Shown here one piece after another: positions 51,990 to 61,449 of a stretch of DNA of 64,000 nucleotides (the stretch's first letter is position 1; every line of letters begins with the position of its first letter). The DNA is taken from the NCBI GenBank assembly GCA_018368455.1, contig JAGZEG010000012.1:1-64000 (forward strand), written 5' to 3'. Position numbers and translations under genes: made by a program. The DNA is from Coriobacteriia bacterium. GTDB taxonomy: Bacteria > Actinomycetota > Coriobacteriia > Coriobacteriales > UMGS124. The notes below the pieces were generated by a model, which ran no database searches, was not told the DNA's origin, and saw only the letters and a list, made by a program, of their open reading frames with translations.

Positions 51990-52577
51990 CTACGCCTGGA
52001 ACGTGTCGCGATCGGGCGCGAAGGAACGCATGGCGTCGATCGTGCGCTGCATGAGCTCCTCGAGCGTCCAGCCGAGCCGCTCGGCGCCCTGGCTGATGAC
52101 GTCGCGCGAGCATCCGGCCGCAAAGTGCTTGTCCTTGAACTTCTTCTTGAGCGACTTCACCTCGAAGTCCATGACGCTCTTCGAGGGGCGCATAAGCACG
52201 GCGGCACCGATGAGGCCCGTCAGCTCGTCGCAAGCAAACAGCACCTTCTCCATGAGCAGCTCCGGCTCGAACTGCGTGCCCGTCAGGCCCCAGCCGTGCG
52301 AGGCCGTCGCGCGGATGGCCTCCTCCGAGACACCCGCCTCGCGCATGAGCTCCTGCTCCTTGACGCAGTGTTGCTCTGGCCAGCGCTCGAAGTCCAGGTC
52401 GTGCAGCAGGCCCACCTGACCCCAAAACTCGACGTTCTCCGGGTCATACTCGGCGGCGAAGTAGCGCATGACGCCCTCGACCGTCTCGCCATGCTGGATG
52501 TGGAACGGATCCTGGTTGTACGTCGTAAGCAGCTCAAATGCCTGCTCGCGCGTCAGGTTCGTCGTAAGCGTCGCCAT
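51990..52577 (-). CDS. HD-domain hydrolase
   Basis: A 195-residue metal-dependent phosphohydrolase of the HD superfamily. The first His is in HIQHGETVEGVMRYFA and the HD pair is in VGLLHDLDFERWPEQH, with a downstream Asp in CDELTGLI. The substrate is not predictable. The start at 52577 (MATLTTN) has AGGGAG upstream; the frame is open to 52724. It lies 109 nt downstream of truA on the same strand. Confidence 0.85.
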   Translation of the reverse strand: MATLTTNLTREQAFELLTTYNQDPFHIQHGETVEGVMRYFAAEYDPENVEFWGQVGLLHDLDFERWPEQHCVKEQELMREAGVSEEAIRATASHGWGLTGTQFEPELLMEKVLFACDELTGLIGAAVLMRPSKSVMDFEVKSLKKKFKDKHFAAGCSRDVISQGAERLGWTLEELMQRTIDAMRSFAPDRDTFQA

Positions 52578-52686
52578 AGGTGCGTCTCCCTCTCTCGGCA
52601 TCGTGTCGCGTCGAGGCCATATCGTACACGCCCCGTCTGATGCCGCGATGGAGCATGGCAGCGGCCAAGACCGCGCCATCCGTCGC

Positions 52687-53550
52687 CTACCAGGGACGCA
52701 GCACGCCCTCGTCGTAGCGGACACTCCAGAACGTCAAACCGCACGATGGGGCGCATGGGCCAGCCGCGCGGCGGTCGCAGGCGGCCAGGACGTCGCCCAC
52801 CCACGCAGGCGTGCGATGTCCTCGCCCCACTTCGACAAGCGTCCCCATGATCGTGCGCACCATGTTGTGAAGGAACGCATTGCCAACGATGCGCATGACG
52901 AGCTGACGCTCCCCAAGCTGCTCCTCCTCGAAGAAGTCGATGCTCTCGACAAAGCGACACGTCGGCTTGCCCTCGGCGCTCGCCGTCTTGCAAAAGCTCT
53001 TGAAGTCGTGCTCGCCCTTGAGCAGCTCGGCGCCCGCGCGCATCGCTTCGACGTCGAGCGTCCCCTCGCTGCGCAGCCACCAGGCCCACGAGCGGCAGAA
53101 CATCGGACGCGCCGGCGAGCAGATGAGCCGGTAGCGATATTCCCGCGCCCGCGCGTCAAAGCGCGCCGAGAACCCGGAGGCCGCCCGGAGCACCTCCGTC
53201 ACGGAGACGTCCTCGGGCAGCACAGCAGAGAGCGAGCGCACCAGCCGGCGCCCCGACAGCTCCTGGGATTCCCGGGACGTCGTCGGCAGACTCACGTACT
53301 GGGCGCGCGCGTGAACGCCGGCGTCCGTGCGCCCAGCGCACGTGAGCTCGACGGGGCGCCGCAACAGCGTCTGCAGGGCGTTCGTCAGCTCGCCGGCCAC
53401 GGTGCGCACGTGCGGCTGACCCTCTTGGGACGCAAAGCCTGAGAACGCGCCCCCGTCATACGACAGCCGCAGCACGAGCGCATCGCCAGGGAGCGCGGCC
53501 TCGTCTGCCGCCGACTCGCACCTCTCCAAAGCCTCGCTATCGAGCTTCAT
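52687..53550 (-). CDS. truA: tRNA pseudouridine(38-40) synthase TruA
   Basis: A 287-residue enzyme isomerising uridines 38-40 in the tRNA anticodon arm. The catalytic Asp is in CAGRTDAGVHA. Other family motifs are LRLSYDGGAFSGF, SARFDARAREYRYR and NAFLHNMVRTIMGTLVEVGRG (last two split across the C-terminal half). ATG 53550 is chosen over a GTG 12 nt earlier because GGGAGG is close upstream. It follows ecfT, the usual order in this class. Confidence 0.94.
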   Translation of the reverse strand: MKLDSEALERCESAADEAALPGDALVLRLSYDGGAFSGFASQEGQPHVRTVAGELTNALQTLLRRPVELTCAGRTDAGVHARAQYVSLPTTSRESQELSGRRLVRSLSAVLPEDVSVTEVLRAASGFSARFDARAREYRYRLICSPARPMFCRSWAWWLRSEGTLDVEAMRAGAELLKGEHDFKSFCKTASAEGKPTCRFVESIDFFEEEQLGERQLVMRIVGNAFLHNMVRTIMGTLVEVGRGHRTPAWVGDVLAACDRRAAGPCAPSCGLTFWSVRYDEGVLRPW

Positions 53551-53562
53551 GGTCCCTCCCAC

Positions 53563-53827
53563 CCCACCTTAGCGCCCGCAGGGCTCTTGATGGCCAGAAA
53601 AGCGAGTCGTGAACTGCACGCCTTTCCAACCCGAGCCGTCTGGGCCGCGCCTTCTTGCAGATACGCTATCCGCCAATGTACATATGGACATCGCAGCGCT
53701 CCAAAATGAAAGTGCCGCACATCTCCCCCGCTGCACGCCAAACGCCACGGCATACACAAGTCTGCTTCTTGGCCGCAAAGCACTCGCCACGTGCAAGAAG
53801 CGGGCCCTGCAACCGAGCCTCGCCAGG
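53563..53827. other. Intergenic gap between ecfT and truA
   Basis: 265 bp without a recognisable gene, repeat or clear hairpin terminator. It is less GC-rich than the flanking genes and may contain the truA promoter. Confidence 0.35.
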
Positions 53828-54622
53828 CTACAGCAATGCAGACGTCGCCACGCACGCCACCAGCCCCACCACCAGCACGACGACGTCCACAACGCGCATC
53901 CGCAGCGTCGTCAGCTGCGTGCGGCCCTCGCCTCGATAGCAGCGCGCCTGCATGGCACCGGCCAGTGCTTCCGATCGGCGAAAAAGGCCCACGATAAGCG
54001 GGATCATGACGGGCACCCACGACGTCACGCGGTGCACGATGCTTCCCTGCCCCACCCGAGCGCCTCGCGCACGCTGGGCAGTCGCCACGCGATCCAGCTG
54101 CTCAGCACACACGGGGATAAACCGCAGCGCGATGGAGAGCGTCGTCGCAATGTCATCGACCGGCACGTGCAGCCGGCGCAACGGCTTAAGCATCCACAAC
54201 AGCGACTCCGTGAGCGCCGACGCCGTCGTTGTAGAGCTCACCAACAGCGCCAATGCCACCATACACGCAATGCGAACAACGGCAGCGGCGCCACGCAGCG
54301 CTCCACTCGTAGAAAGCCCGAACGAACCGACCAGCGCCACGTCTCCCGACCCGTCAAAGCGCAGCGCATTGGCAGCAAGCATGACAGCGAACACGATGAG
54401 CATCGGCACGAGGTTGCGCGCGACCCTTCTCAGCGACATGCCAGCCAGAACGCCGAGAACAAGCGAGCCGACCAGCACAGCGATCAGCGCCGGCAGGCTT
54501 TCGATGCAGAACAACGCAACCGTCGCAACGAGCAGCAGCGCCACCTTCACGCGGGCATCGAGGCGGTGCACCGGCGAGTCGCCGACAACGTACGTTCCCA
54601 GTGCAATGCCCCCCAGGCTCAT
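53828..54622 (-). CDS. ecfT: ECF transporter transmembrane subunit EcfT
   Basis: A 264-residue membrane subunit of an energy-coupling factor vitamin transporter. The first segment is VHRLDARVKVALLL, and the coupling helices carry the Ala-Arg motifs AQRARGARV and MQARCYRGEG. It starts inside the ecfA stop (ATGA), with GGAGG upstream. Together with the fused ATPase it forms a module shared by several substrate-binding S components encoded elsewhere. Confidence 0.92.
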   Translation of the reverse strand: MSLGGIALGTYVVGDSPVHRLDARVKVALLLVATVALFCIESLPALIAVLVGSLVLGVLAGMSLRRVARNLVPMLIVFAVMLAANALRFDGSGDVALVGSFGLSTSGALRGAAAVVRIACMVALALLVSSTTTASALTESLLWMLKPLRRLHVPVDDIATTLSIALRFIPVCAEQLDRVATAQRARGARVGQGSIVHRVTSWVPVMIPLIVGLFRRSEALAGAMQARCYRGEGRTQLTTLRMRVVDVVVLVVGLVACVATSALL

Positions 54623-56244
54623 GGTCGCACCTCCGGATGCCCGTCGCACACGGCCCCGTCGCCTCGACCAACACAACCCTTCACGGGGCACTCGGCAGGA
54701 GAGTCGGCACCGCACACCACAGCATGGCCATCCCGAAGCTCAAGAAGCCCGTCGACCATCGGCAGGCAGCGCTCGACATCATGCGACACGATGACGACAC
54801 CGGTGCCGCTCGACCGCAGGTCCGAAACGAGCTTGCGCAGATCACGGAGCCCGTCGGCATCGAGGCCGATCGTCGGCTCGTCAAGTGCCACGAACGGCGT
54901 TTCCATAGCAAGCACGCCCGCCAAAGCGACGCGTCGCATCTGCCCCCCAGACAGGCCAAACGGGCTGCGCGCCCCGAAAGCATCCGGATCGAGCCCCACG
55001 CGCCCCAAAGCCGACCGAGCGCGTCGCACAGACTCCTCGTGCGAGCAGCCGAGATTGCGCGGGCCGAACGCCACGTCATCGAGCACGGTGTCAGCGAACA
55101 GCTGGTCCTCCGCCCGCTGAAACGAGCAGGCAACCAGCTCCGGGCACGTGGGACGACCATCCACGGCAACGGTTCCCTCCGAGGGGCGAAGCAGGCCGGC
55201 AAGCAATCGCATGAGCGTTGACTTCCCGGACCCCGTCGGCCCACTAACGAGCACGGCGCCACCATGCGCAACACACAGCGAGACGTCCTCAAGCGCCAGC
55301 GCAGTAGGATGACCCCTTCGTCGGCCACGCCGCGTGCCGTCGTCGTATGCGAACGAGACAGCGCTCGCATTCAGCGCTTCCTCTTTGCAAGCCACATAGC
55401 TCGCAGCGTCGGTATCCATGCCCCGTAAGACATACTTATCGGAAGCAGGCTCATTCCCATGCGCATCTCCGAAAGAGCGGCGAAGCGCACCGCTCACGAG
55501 GCACCGCGAGCGCGCAAGAGCATCGCGATCGCTCAGTAATGCGCGCGGTGTCCCCTCCCACACGACACGCCCTTCCTCCATAACAAGGACGCGATCGTAG
55601 TCGATGACGTCCTCGAGCTCATGCGTAACGTGCAGCACGCCGCAGCCTTCGTGCGCCGCCTTGTCCACGACACGCAGCACGCCCTGGCGCGCCTTTCTAT
55701 CGAGCATGGAGCACGGCTCGTCGAGCAGCAGGTACTGTGGCTGCATCGCGAGCACGCCGGCGAGTGCAACGCGTTGACGCTGCCCGCCCGACAACGTCGA
55801 AACATCACGCGCGTCAAAGCCGACAAGACGGCACTGCTCTAGGGCCAGACTCACGCACGAGCGGATCTCCTTCGCAGGTAGTCCCAGGTTACAGGGGCCG
55901 AACGCGACCTCCTCAAAGACGGTCGACGCCACCATCTGATCGTCGGGGTCCTGCCCAACAACGCCCACAGCGCGCCGATGCTCCCAAAGGGTATGCGAGT
56001 CGCTCCAGGAGAGAGTCGTCCCGTACAAAACGACGTCACCCGAGGTCGGAGCTACCCCACCGGATGCAATACGCAACAGCGTAGATTTGCCTGATCCGTT
56101 GTGTCCCAGTAAGGCGACGCGCTCCCCGGGATGCACGACAAGACCTGCGCCACGAACCGCGATGGCCTCTGAAGCGACAGAAGGCGAGTCCGGGCCCAGA
56201 GAGGCAGGGGGATACCCAAACGTGATGTCGCGCAGCTCAAGCAT
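54619..56244 (-). CDS. Fused ECF transporter ATPases EcfA1-EcfA2
   Basis: A 541-residue tandem ATPase, about twice the size of a single EcfA. The first domain has Walker A GHNGSGKST, Q-loop VGQDPDDQMVASTVFEEVAFGP (start VGQDPDDQ), signature LSGGQRQR and Walker B LLLDEP. The second domain has Walker A GPTGSGKST, signature LSGGQMRR and Walker B ALDEPTIGLD. A linker of about 60 residues joins them. The FGP(C/R)NLG segment in both is typical of EcfA. The start at 56244 (MLELRD) follows GGAGG. It is directly downstream of the rplQ terminator. Confidence 0.92.
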   Translation of the reverse strand: MLELRDITFGYPPASLGPDSPSVASEAIAVRGAGLVVHPGERVALLGHNGSGKSTLLRIASGGVAPTSGDVVLYGTTLSWSDSHTLWEHRRAVGVVGQDPDDQMVASTVFEEVAFGPCNLGLPAKEIRSCVSLALEQCRLVGFDARDVSTLSGGQRQRVALAGVLAMQPQYLLLDEPCSMLDRKARQGVLRVVDKAAHEGCGVLHVTHELEDVIDYDRVLVMEEGRVVWEGTPRALLSDRDALARSRCLVSGALRRSFGDAHGNEPASDKYVLRGMDTDAASYVACKEEALNASAVSFAYDDGTRRGRRRGHPTALALEDVSLCVAHGGAVLVSGPTGSGKSTLMRLLAGLLRPSEGTVAVDGRPTCPELVACSFQRAEDQLFADTVLDDVAFGPRNLGCSHEESVRRARSALGRVGLDPDAFGARSPFGLSGGQMRRVALAGVLAMETPFVALDEPTIGLDADGLRDLRKLVSDLRSSGTGVVIVSHDVERCLPMVDGLLELRDGHAVVCGADSPAECPVKGCVGRGDGAVCDGHPEVRP

Positions 56245-56279
56245 GGGCACCTCCATCCGCCATTGTCACCATACAGCCC

Positions 56280-56320
56280 ATAAAATAACAAGGGGACCCG
56301 CGCAACGCAGGCCCCCTTGC
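56280..56320 (-). terminator. Intrinsic terminator of the alpha/spc ribosomal operon
   Basis: On the minus strand CAAGGGG (plus 56313-56319) pairs with CCCCTTG (plus 56289-56295) around a GC-rich inner stem. TTATTTTA follows, shortly after the rplQ stop. Confidence 0.88.
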
Positions 56321-56359
56321 AAGTTAACGCATAGCACGTCGGGCAAGCCGACTCGAAGC

Positions 56360-56878
56360 TTACGCCTCGGCCTTGGCCTCGCCCTTCGTCTCCTCGACAG
56401 CCTCAGCGGGCGTCTCGGCGGCCTCAGCCTCGGGGGCCTCTTCGGCCTCAACGGGCTTGACCTCAGAGACAGCCTTAGCAGCGGCCGGAGCGGCCTTCTT
56501 CTGCTTCGGCTGAACGGGCTCAGTCACAAGCTCGATGATGACCATGGGGGCATTGTCGCCCTTGCGGGGACCGAGCTTGTAGATGCGGGTGAAACCGCAG
56601 GTGCGGTCAGCCCACATGCCCTGCTCAACCTTCTCGAAGACCTCGCGCACGATCTCCTTGTCGTTGAGCTTGGCGAGCGCAAGACGACGAGAGTGCAGGT
56701 CGCCGCGCTTGGCCCACGTGATGATACGATCGACGTCGCCACGGATGGCCTTGGCGCGCGTCTGCGTCGTCTTGATACGGTCATTCAGGAACAGGGAGTT
56801 AACCAGGCTCCGCTTCATCGCCTTGGTGTGGGCGGCGTCGGTGCCCAGCTTCAGCCCATGCTTCTTCTGGTGCCTCAT
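56360..56878 (-). CDS. rplQ: Large ribosomal subunit protein L17 (extended)
   Basis: 172 residues, with the L17 core in the first 115 (MRHQKKHGLKLGTDAAHTKA). The C-terminal tail of about 55 Ala/Glu-rich residues is absent in most bacteria but usual in Actinomycetota. Last gene of the ribosomal cluster, 21 nt after rpoA. Confidence 0.97.
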   Translation of the reverse strand: MRHQKKHGLKLGTDAAHTKAMKRSLVNSLFLNDRIKTTQTRAKAIRGDVDRIITWAKRGDLHSRRLALAKLNDKEIVREVFEKVEQGMWADRTCGFTRIYKLGPRKGDNAPMVIIELVTEPVQPKQKKAAPAAAKAVSEVKPVEAEEAPEAEAAETPAEAVEETKGEAKAEA

Positions 56879-56899
56879 TTGCCTTTACTCCGATCTGTG

Positions 56900-57841
56900 C
56901 TATTGCTTGAGGCTCATGCCCATCGAGGCCAGCTTGTCCTTGACCTCTTCGATGGACTTGACGCCAAAGTTACGGATATTGAGCAGGTCGTTCTCGCTGA
57001 AGTCGAGCAGCTGACGCACAGAGTGGATGCCAGCGCGCTTCAGGCAGTTGAACGAGCGAACCGACAGATCGAGGTCGTCGATGCGCTTGTCGAGCTCGAC
57101 GTTGTCGCTCGTCTCCTCCTGCGCGAAAATCGACGTGTCCTCGGGCGCCTCCGTCGTCGTAGCCAGCGACAGGAACGCATTCATGTGCTGGTTGATGATG
57201 TTGGAGGCCTGGACGAGCGCATCGGAGGGGCTCACGGCGCCGTTCGTCTCGATCTCGAGAACGAGGCTGTCGTAGTCCGTACGCTGGCCGACGCGGCACG
57301 GCTCAACGAGCTTCGTGCAGCGACGAACCGGCGAGAACAGAGAGTCCACGTGGATGATTCCGATGGAATCGTCCGAACGCACGTTCATCTCACCGGGGAC
57401 ATAGCCGCGACCACGGCCGATGCGCATGGACATCGTCAGGTGGGCGCCGTCCTCAAGCGTGGCGATGACGCACTCGGGGTTCACAAGGTCGAACTCGGCC
57501 GGCACGAAGAAGTCCTCGCCCGTCACGACAGCCGGACCGTCAATGTCGACGGTCGCAGTGGCCTCGTCGCCCTGACCGTTGGCCTTGAAGACCAGCTCCT
57601 TGACGTTCAGGACGATGTCGGTGACATCCTCGCGGACGCCCTTGAGCGCCTGGAACTCGTGCTGGATGCCCTCGATGTGGATGGCTTCGACAGCGGCACC
57701 GTCCAGCGAGGACAGCAGCACGCGACGCAGGGAATTACCCAGCGTATCGCCGAAGCCACGCTCCAGAGGCTCGATCGTGAAGCGAGCGAACGAGTCGTTC
57801 ACGTTCTCGACCGTCACCTGGGGCCGGATGAATTCGGACAT
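56900..57841 (-). CDS. rpoA: RNA polymerase alpha subunit
   Basis: 313 residues. The N-terminal assembly domain has RFTIEPLERGFGDTLGNSLRR (cited at its start) and the C-terminal domain has NCLKRAGIHSVRQLL and NFGVKSIEEVKDKL, which contact UP elements and activators. It lies between rpsD and rplQ as usual. Confidence 0.98.
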   Translation of the reverse strand: MSEFIRPQVTVENVNDSFARFTIEPLERGFGDTLGNSLRRVLLSSLDGAAVEAIHIEGIQHEFQALKGVREDVTDIVLNVKELVFKANGQGDEATATVDIDGPAVVTGEDFFVPAEFDLVNPECVIATLEDGAHLTMSMRIGRGRGYVPGEMNVRSDDSIGIIHVDSLFSPVRRCTKLVEPCRVGQRTDYDSLVLEIETNGAVSPSDALVQASNIINQHMNAFLSLATTTEAPEDTSIFAQEETSDNVELDKRIDDLDLSVRSFNCLKRAGIHSVRQLLDFSENDLLNIRNFGVKSIEEVKDKLASMGMSLKQ

Positions 57842-57868
57842 GTAGTACCTCCAGACTTACGACCCAGA

Positions 57869-58465
57869 TTACTTCGAGTAGAGCTCGATGATGAGGTGCT
57901 CCTGGAGATCCATGTCGATCTGGTCACGCGTGGGGAGCTGGAGGACAGTGCCCTGCAGCTTCTCCAGGTCGACCTCGAGCCAGCCGGGAACCTGACGGCT
58001 CTCAGAGGCAACCAGGGCGCTCTTCGTGACCAGCATGTCCTTGGCCTTGGGCGACAGGGCGATGACGTCACCCATGCGGACGCGGTACGACGGAACGTCG
58101 ACGCGGCGGCCGTTGACGAGGACGTGAGCGTGCGTCACGCACTGACGAGCCTCACGGCGCGTACGGGCAAAGCCCAGACGGAACACGACGTTGTCGAGAC
58201 GGGTCTCGAGCATCGCCATCAGGTTGTCGCCGGAGATGCCGGGCATACGCACGGCCTTCTCGTAGTACATGTGGAACTGCTTCTCGAGCACGCCATAGAT
58301 GAACTTGGCCTTCTGCTTCTCACGGAGCTGCTGGCCGTACTCGCTCTCCTGGCGACGCGCGCGCTTCTGCGGCTGACGATTGGACGACTTATCGATACCC
58401 ATGACAACGGGATCGATGCCGAGGGACCTGCACCGCTTGAGTACAGGAGTCCTATCCACTGCCAT
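57869..58465 (-). CDS. rpsD: Small ribosomal subunit protein S4
   Basis: 198 residues. 16S rRNA-binding primary assembly protein with the S4 RNA-binding domain (RLDNVVFRLGFARTRREARQ, then HVLVNGRRVDVPSY). The zinc-binding cysteines of some S4 proteins are absent (C- form). Confidence 0.98.
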   Translation of the reverse strand: MAVDRTPVLKRCRSLGIDPVVMGIDKSSNRQPQKRARRQESEYGQQLREKQKAKFIYGVLEKQFHMYYEKAVRMPGISGDNLMAMLETRLDNVVFRLGFARTRREARQCVTHAHVLVNGRRVDVPSYRVRMGDVIALSPKAKDMLVTKSALVASESRQVPGWLEVDLEKLQGTVLQLPTRDQIDMDLQEHLIIELYSK

Positions 58466-58484
58466 AATTGCTTTCCTTCCTTAC

Positions 58485-58886
58485 TTACACGCGACGACGC
58501 TTGCGCGGACGGCAACCGTTGTGCGGAGTGGGGGTCTTGTCCTGAATGCTCGTAACCTCGAGGCCGGCAGCCTGAAGCGAGCGAATGGCGGTCTCGCGGC
58601 CCGAGCCGGGACCCTTCACGAAGACAGCCACCTTGCGCATGCCGTGCTCCTGCGCGATCTTGGCGCAGGCCTCGGCCGCCATCTGAGCGGCGAAGGGCGT
58701 CGACTTGCGCGAGCCCGAGAAGCCCACCGTGCCGGCCGACTTCCAAGCAACGACGTTGCCCTGGGGATCGGTGATGGAGACGATGGTGTTGTTGAACGAG
58801 CTCTTAATGTGGGCCTGGCCCACAGCGATGTTCTTACGATCACTGCGCTTGATGCGGACGTGCGCAGCCTTCTTGTTCGTTGCCAT
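58485..58886 (-). CDS. rpsK: Small ribosomal subunit protein S11
   Basis: 133 residues, platform protein of the 30S subunit. Typical features are HIKSSFNNTIVSITDPQGN, GPGSGRETAIRSLQ and the C-terminal PHNGCRPRKRRRV. Confidence 0.98.
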   Translation of the reverse strand: MATNKKAAHVRIKRSDRKNIAVGQAHIKSSFNNTIVSITDPQGNVVAWKSAGTVGFSGSRKSTPFAAQMAAEACAKIAQEHGMRKVAVFVKGPGSGRETAIRSLQAAGLEVTSIQDKTPTPHNGCRPRKRRRV

Positions 58887-58892
58887 GTTCTG

Positions 58893-59264
58893 TTAGCCCC
58901 TCTTCTTCGCACCGATTTGACGACGCGGGCCCTTACGGGTACGAGCGTTCGTGTGAGTGCGCTGACCACGCACCGGGAGGCCCTTACGGTGACGCAGGCC
59001 ACGGTAGCAGCCGATCTCCATCAGGCGCTTGATGTTCTGGCTCTGCTCACGGCGGAGGTCGCCCTCAACCATGTAGCGTCCGTCAATGAAGTCACGGATG
59101 CGCGTGACCTCGTCCTCGGTGAGATCCTTGACGCGCGTGGCCGGGTCGACGCCCGTCTCGGCGCAAATCTTGCTAGCAGTGGTGCGGCCGATACCGTAGA
59201 TGTAGGTGAGGCCGATCTCAACGCGCTTCTCGCGCGGCAGATCGATGCCGAAAATACGAGCCAC
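58893..59264 (-). CDS. rpsM: Small ribosomal subunit protein S13
   Basis: 123 residues, 30S head protein contacting tRNA and the 50S subunit. It starts MARIFGIDLPREKRVEIGLT and has the basic C-terminus RTHTNARTRKGPRR. Tightly coupled to rpsK, 6 nt apart. Confidence 0.98.
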   Translation of the reverse strand: MARIFGIDLPREKRVEIGLTYIYGIGRTTASKICAETGVDPATRVKDLTEDEVTRIRDFIDGRYMVEGDLRREQSQNIKRLMEIGCYRGLRHRKGLPVRGQRTHTNARTRKGPRRQIGAKKRG

Positions 59265-59278
59265 CGTTCGCTCCTCTC

Positions 59279-59392
59279 TTAACCCTGACGCTGCTTATGG
59301 CGCGGGTTCTCGCAGACGACCAAGATCTTGCCGTGGCGACGAATGATCTTGCACTTGTCGCACATCTTCTTGACCGAAGGACGTACCTTCAT
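59279..59392 (-). CDS. rpmJ: Large ribosomal subunit protein L36
   Basis: 37 residues starting MKVRPSVKKMC. Zinc ligands are C11, C14, C27 and H32 (C-x2-C-x12-C-x4-H), so this is the zinc-containing form. It is 14 nt ahead of rpsM. GAAAGGGAG precedes the ATG. The frame is open upstream to 59485, but only the short product is real. Confidence 0.97.
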   Translation of the reverse strand: MKVRPSVKKMCDKCKIIRRHGKILVVCENPRHKQRQG

Positions 59393-59584
59393 CGTTCTCC
59401 CTTTCGGTAGTCGTGCTTCTCTATCTACTCGTCCAGCCGCAGACGTGATGACCCCGGGAGGGTCGCTGTTTTCGATACCGTGCAAAGCAAACCGGAATCG
59501 AGACAGCAGATATCTGATCCCCTGCGCACCAAACAGATGGGTGCCCGTCGGGAATCAGACGAGGTAACGCACAGATGCAAAATC
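59393..59584. promoter_or_regulatory. Long gap between infA and rpmJ
   Basis: 192 bp of non-coding DNA inside an otherwise tightly packed operon. A small CCCTCCCGGGG palindrome is seen near 59453-59463. It may hold an internal promoter driving rpmJ-rpsM-rpsK-rpsD-rpoA-rplQ, but no clear -10/-35 pair stands out. Confidence 0.35.
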
Positions 59585-59806
59585 CTACTTATAACGGTAG
59601 GTGATGCGCCCGCGCGTCAGATCATACGGAGAAAGCTCGAGAACAACCTTATCGCCAGGAAGAATACGAATATAGTTCATTCGAATCTTACCGGAGATGT
59701 GAGCGAGCACCGTATGACCATTTTCGAGCTCGACCTTGAACATGGCGTTGGGCAGAGGCTCAACGACCGTGCCTTCGAGCTCAATTGCGTCTTCTCGCTT
59801 CGTCAC
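59585..59806 (-). CDS. infA: Translation initiation factor IF-1
   Basis: 73 residues, a single OB-fold: IELEGTVVEPLPNAMFKVEL and the C-terminal SPYDLTRGRITYRYK. It binds the ribosomal A site during initiation. Confidence 0.98.
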   Translation of the reverse strand: MTKREDAIELEGTVVEPLPNAMFKVELENGHTVLAHISGKIRMNYIRILPGDKVVLELSPYDLTRGRITYRYK

Positions 59807-59913
59807 AAGCCGTCACTTTCATTAGAGACAACATACATGCAGTGCTGCATGATACAGCACGGACGGGACGCACGCCACACCTTCACATAACGAACGTCCC
59901 GCCCGTACACGCG

Positions 59914-60711
59914 CTAGCATGAAGCGTTGCGACCTCCATCGACATCGAGCGGGTCAAAGCCCGGCTCAACCGTCGTGATGACGGGCCCATCGTTCGTGAT
60001 GGCAATCGTGTTCTCGAAGTGAGCCGAGAGAGAGCCATCGTTCGTGACGACCGTCCACTCATTGGCAAGCGTGTGGACGTAACGTTTGCCCGCCGTGATC
60101 ATCGGCTCGATCGCGATGCACATACCTGCTTCGAGACGAACGCCGTGTCCCTTGCGCCCGTAGTTGGGCACATTGGGCTCTTCGTGCATATGCCGACCGA
60201 TGCCGTGACCGACATACTCGCGGATGACGCCATAGCCATGCTTCTCCGCATGCTGCTGGATGGCATAGCCGATATCGCCGAGGTGGTTGCCAGGCACTGC
60301 TTGCTCAATACCGAGTGCGAGGCAGTCGCGAGTCACCTGCAGCAAGGCCTTCGCCTCGTCCGAGATGTGACCGATAGCGAACGTCCACGCATTGTCACCC
60401 ACCCATCCGTCAACCGTCGCACCCGTGTCGATGGAGAAGATATCCCCCTCACGTAGGATGCGCTCCGACGAAGGAATGCCGTGGACGACCTCCTCGTTGA
60501 TAGAGGCGCAGATGGAACCTGGGAAGCCACCGTAGCCCTTAAAGCCCGGCACGCCGCCGTGCATACGGATGAAGTCCTCGACAAACTGGTCGATTTCAAG
60601 CGTCGAGACGCCGGGCTTTGCCATCTCCCCTGCAAGGCGAAGCACCTGCTTAGAGAGAGCACCGCACTTCTTAAGCCCCTCGATGTCCTCGGCGCTCTTG
60701 AGCTTAATCAT
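59914..60711 (-). CDS. map: Methionine aminopeptidase, type I
   Basis: 265 residues, removes N-terminal Met. Metal ligands are seen as the Asp in DTGATVDGWVGDNAW, His in GHGIGRHMHEEPNVPN, Glu in AIEPMI and Glu in HFENTIAI. It overlaps the adk stop by 8 nt. Confidence 0.97.
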   Translation of the reverse strand: MIKLKSAEDIEGLKKCGALSKQVLRLAGEMAKPGVSTLEIDQFVEDFIRMHGGVPGFKGYGGFPGSICASINEEVVHGIPSSERILREGDIFSIDTGATVDGWVGDNAWTFAIGHISDEAKALLQVTRDCLALGIEQAVPGNHLGDIGYAIQQHAEKHGYGVIREYVGHGIGRHMHEEPNVPNYGRKGHGVRLEAGMCIAIEPMITAGKRYVHTLANEWTVVTNDGSLSAHFENTIAITNDGPVITTVEPGFDPLDVDGGRNASC

Positions 60712-61333
60712 GGGCGATCGCGCTCTTCACGTCGTCATACACGACGTCAACGGGACGGTTGCCGTCGATGCGCGCGAGCACGCCAGCACCAGCATAGTAA
60801 TCGATGAGCGGGGCCGTCGACTTGGCGTAAACGTCGAGGCGATTCTGGATGGTCTCAGGCTTGTCGTCATCACGCTGGTACATCTCGCCGCCGCACGTCG
60901 GGCACGTGGCCTCTTCAGCCGTGCCCGTGTGGCCGCACGCACGGCACACGCGTCGAGAAGAGAGTCGGTCAACGATGACGGAAGCCGGAACCTCGATCGC
61001 GAGGGCGCAGTCGATGCGGCGGCCCGACTCGGCGAGCGCAGTGTCGAGCGCGGCAGCCTGCATCGTCGTACGGGGGAAGCCGTCAAGGATGAAGCCTCGC
61101 TGCGCATCCTCAGCAGAGAGACGCTCCTGCATGAGGTCAATGATGAGCTGGTCAGGCACGAGCTCCCCGGCATCCATGAAACTCTTGGCCTTCACGCCCA
61201 GCGGCGTGCCCTCCTTCACGGCAGCGCGCAGGATGTCGCCAGTCGAGATATGCGGAATCGAAAACTCGTTGACCAGACGCTCAGCCTGGGTGCCCTTCCC
61301 CGCGCCAGGGGCGCCAAGCAGGACGATGTTCAT
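60704..61333 (-). CDS. adk: Adenylate kinase
   Basis: 209 residues, AMP + ATP to 2 ADP. P-loop LLGAPGAGKGTQ, GFPRT motif, and a LID with two cysteine pairs (CRACGHTGT...CPTC), hence zinc-binding. AAGGAGG precedes the ATG. It starts 148 nt after secY, with a terminator-like hairpin in between. Confidence 0.97.
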   Translation of the reverse strand: MNIVLLGAPGAGKGTQAERLVNEFSIPHISTGDILRAAVKEGTPLGVKAKSFMDAGELVPDQLIIDLMQERLSAEDAQRGFILDGFPRTTMQAAALDTALAESGRRIDCALAIEVPASVIVDRLSSRRVCRACGHTGTAEEATCPTCGGEMYQRDDDKPETIQNRLDVYAKSTAPLIDYYAGAGVLARIDGNRPVDVVYDDVKSAIAHD

Positions 61334-61449
61334 GAAGACCTCCTTTTTGTCAGCACAGCCGCCACCGAACGCGTCGGCAGTCGACTGCTTCCTAAACAGA
61401 TCGCCCGGACGTCCCGCGTGCTGGGGCGCCCGGGCGCTCAGAATACCTC

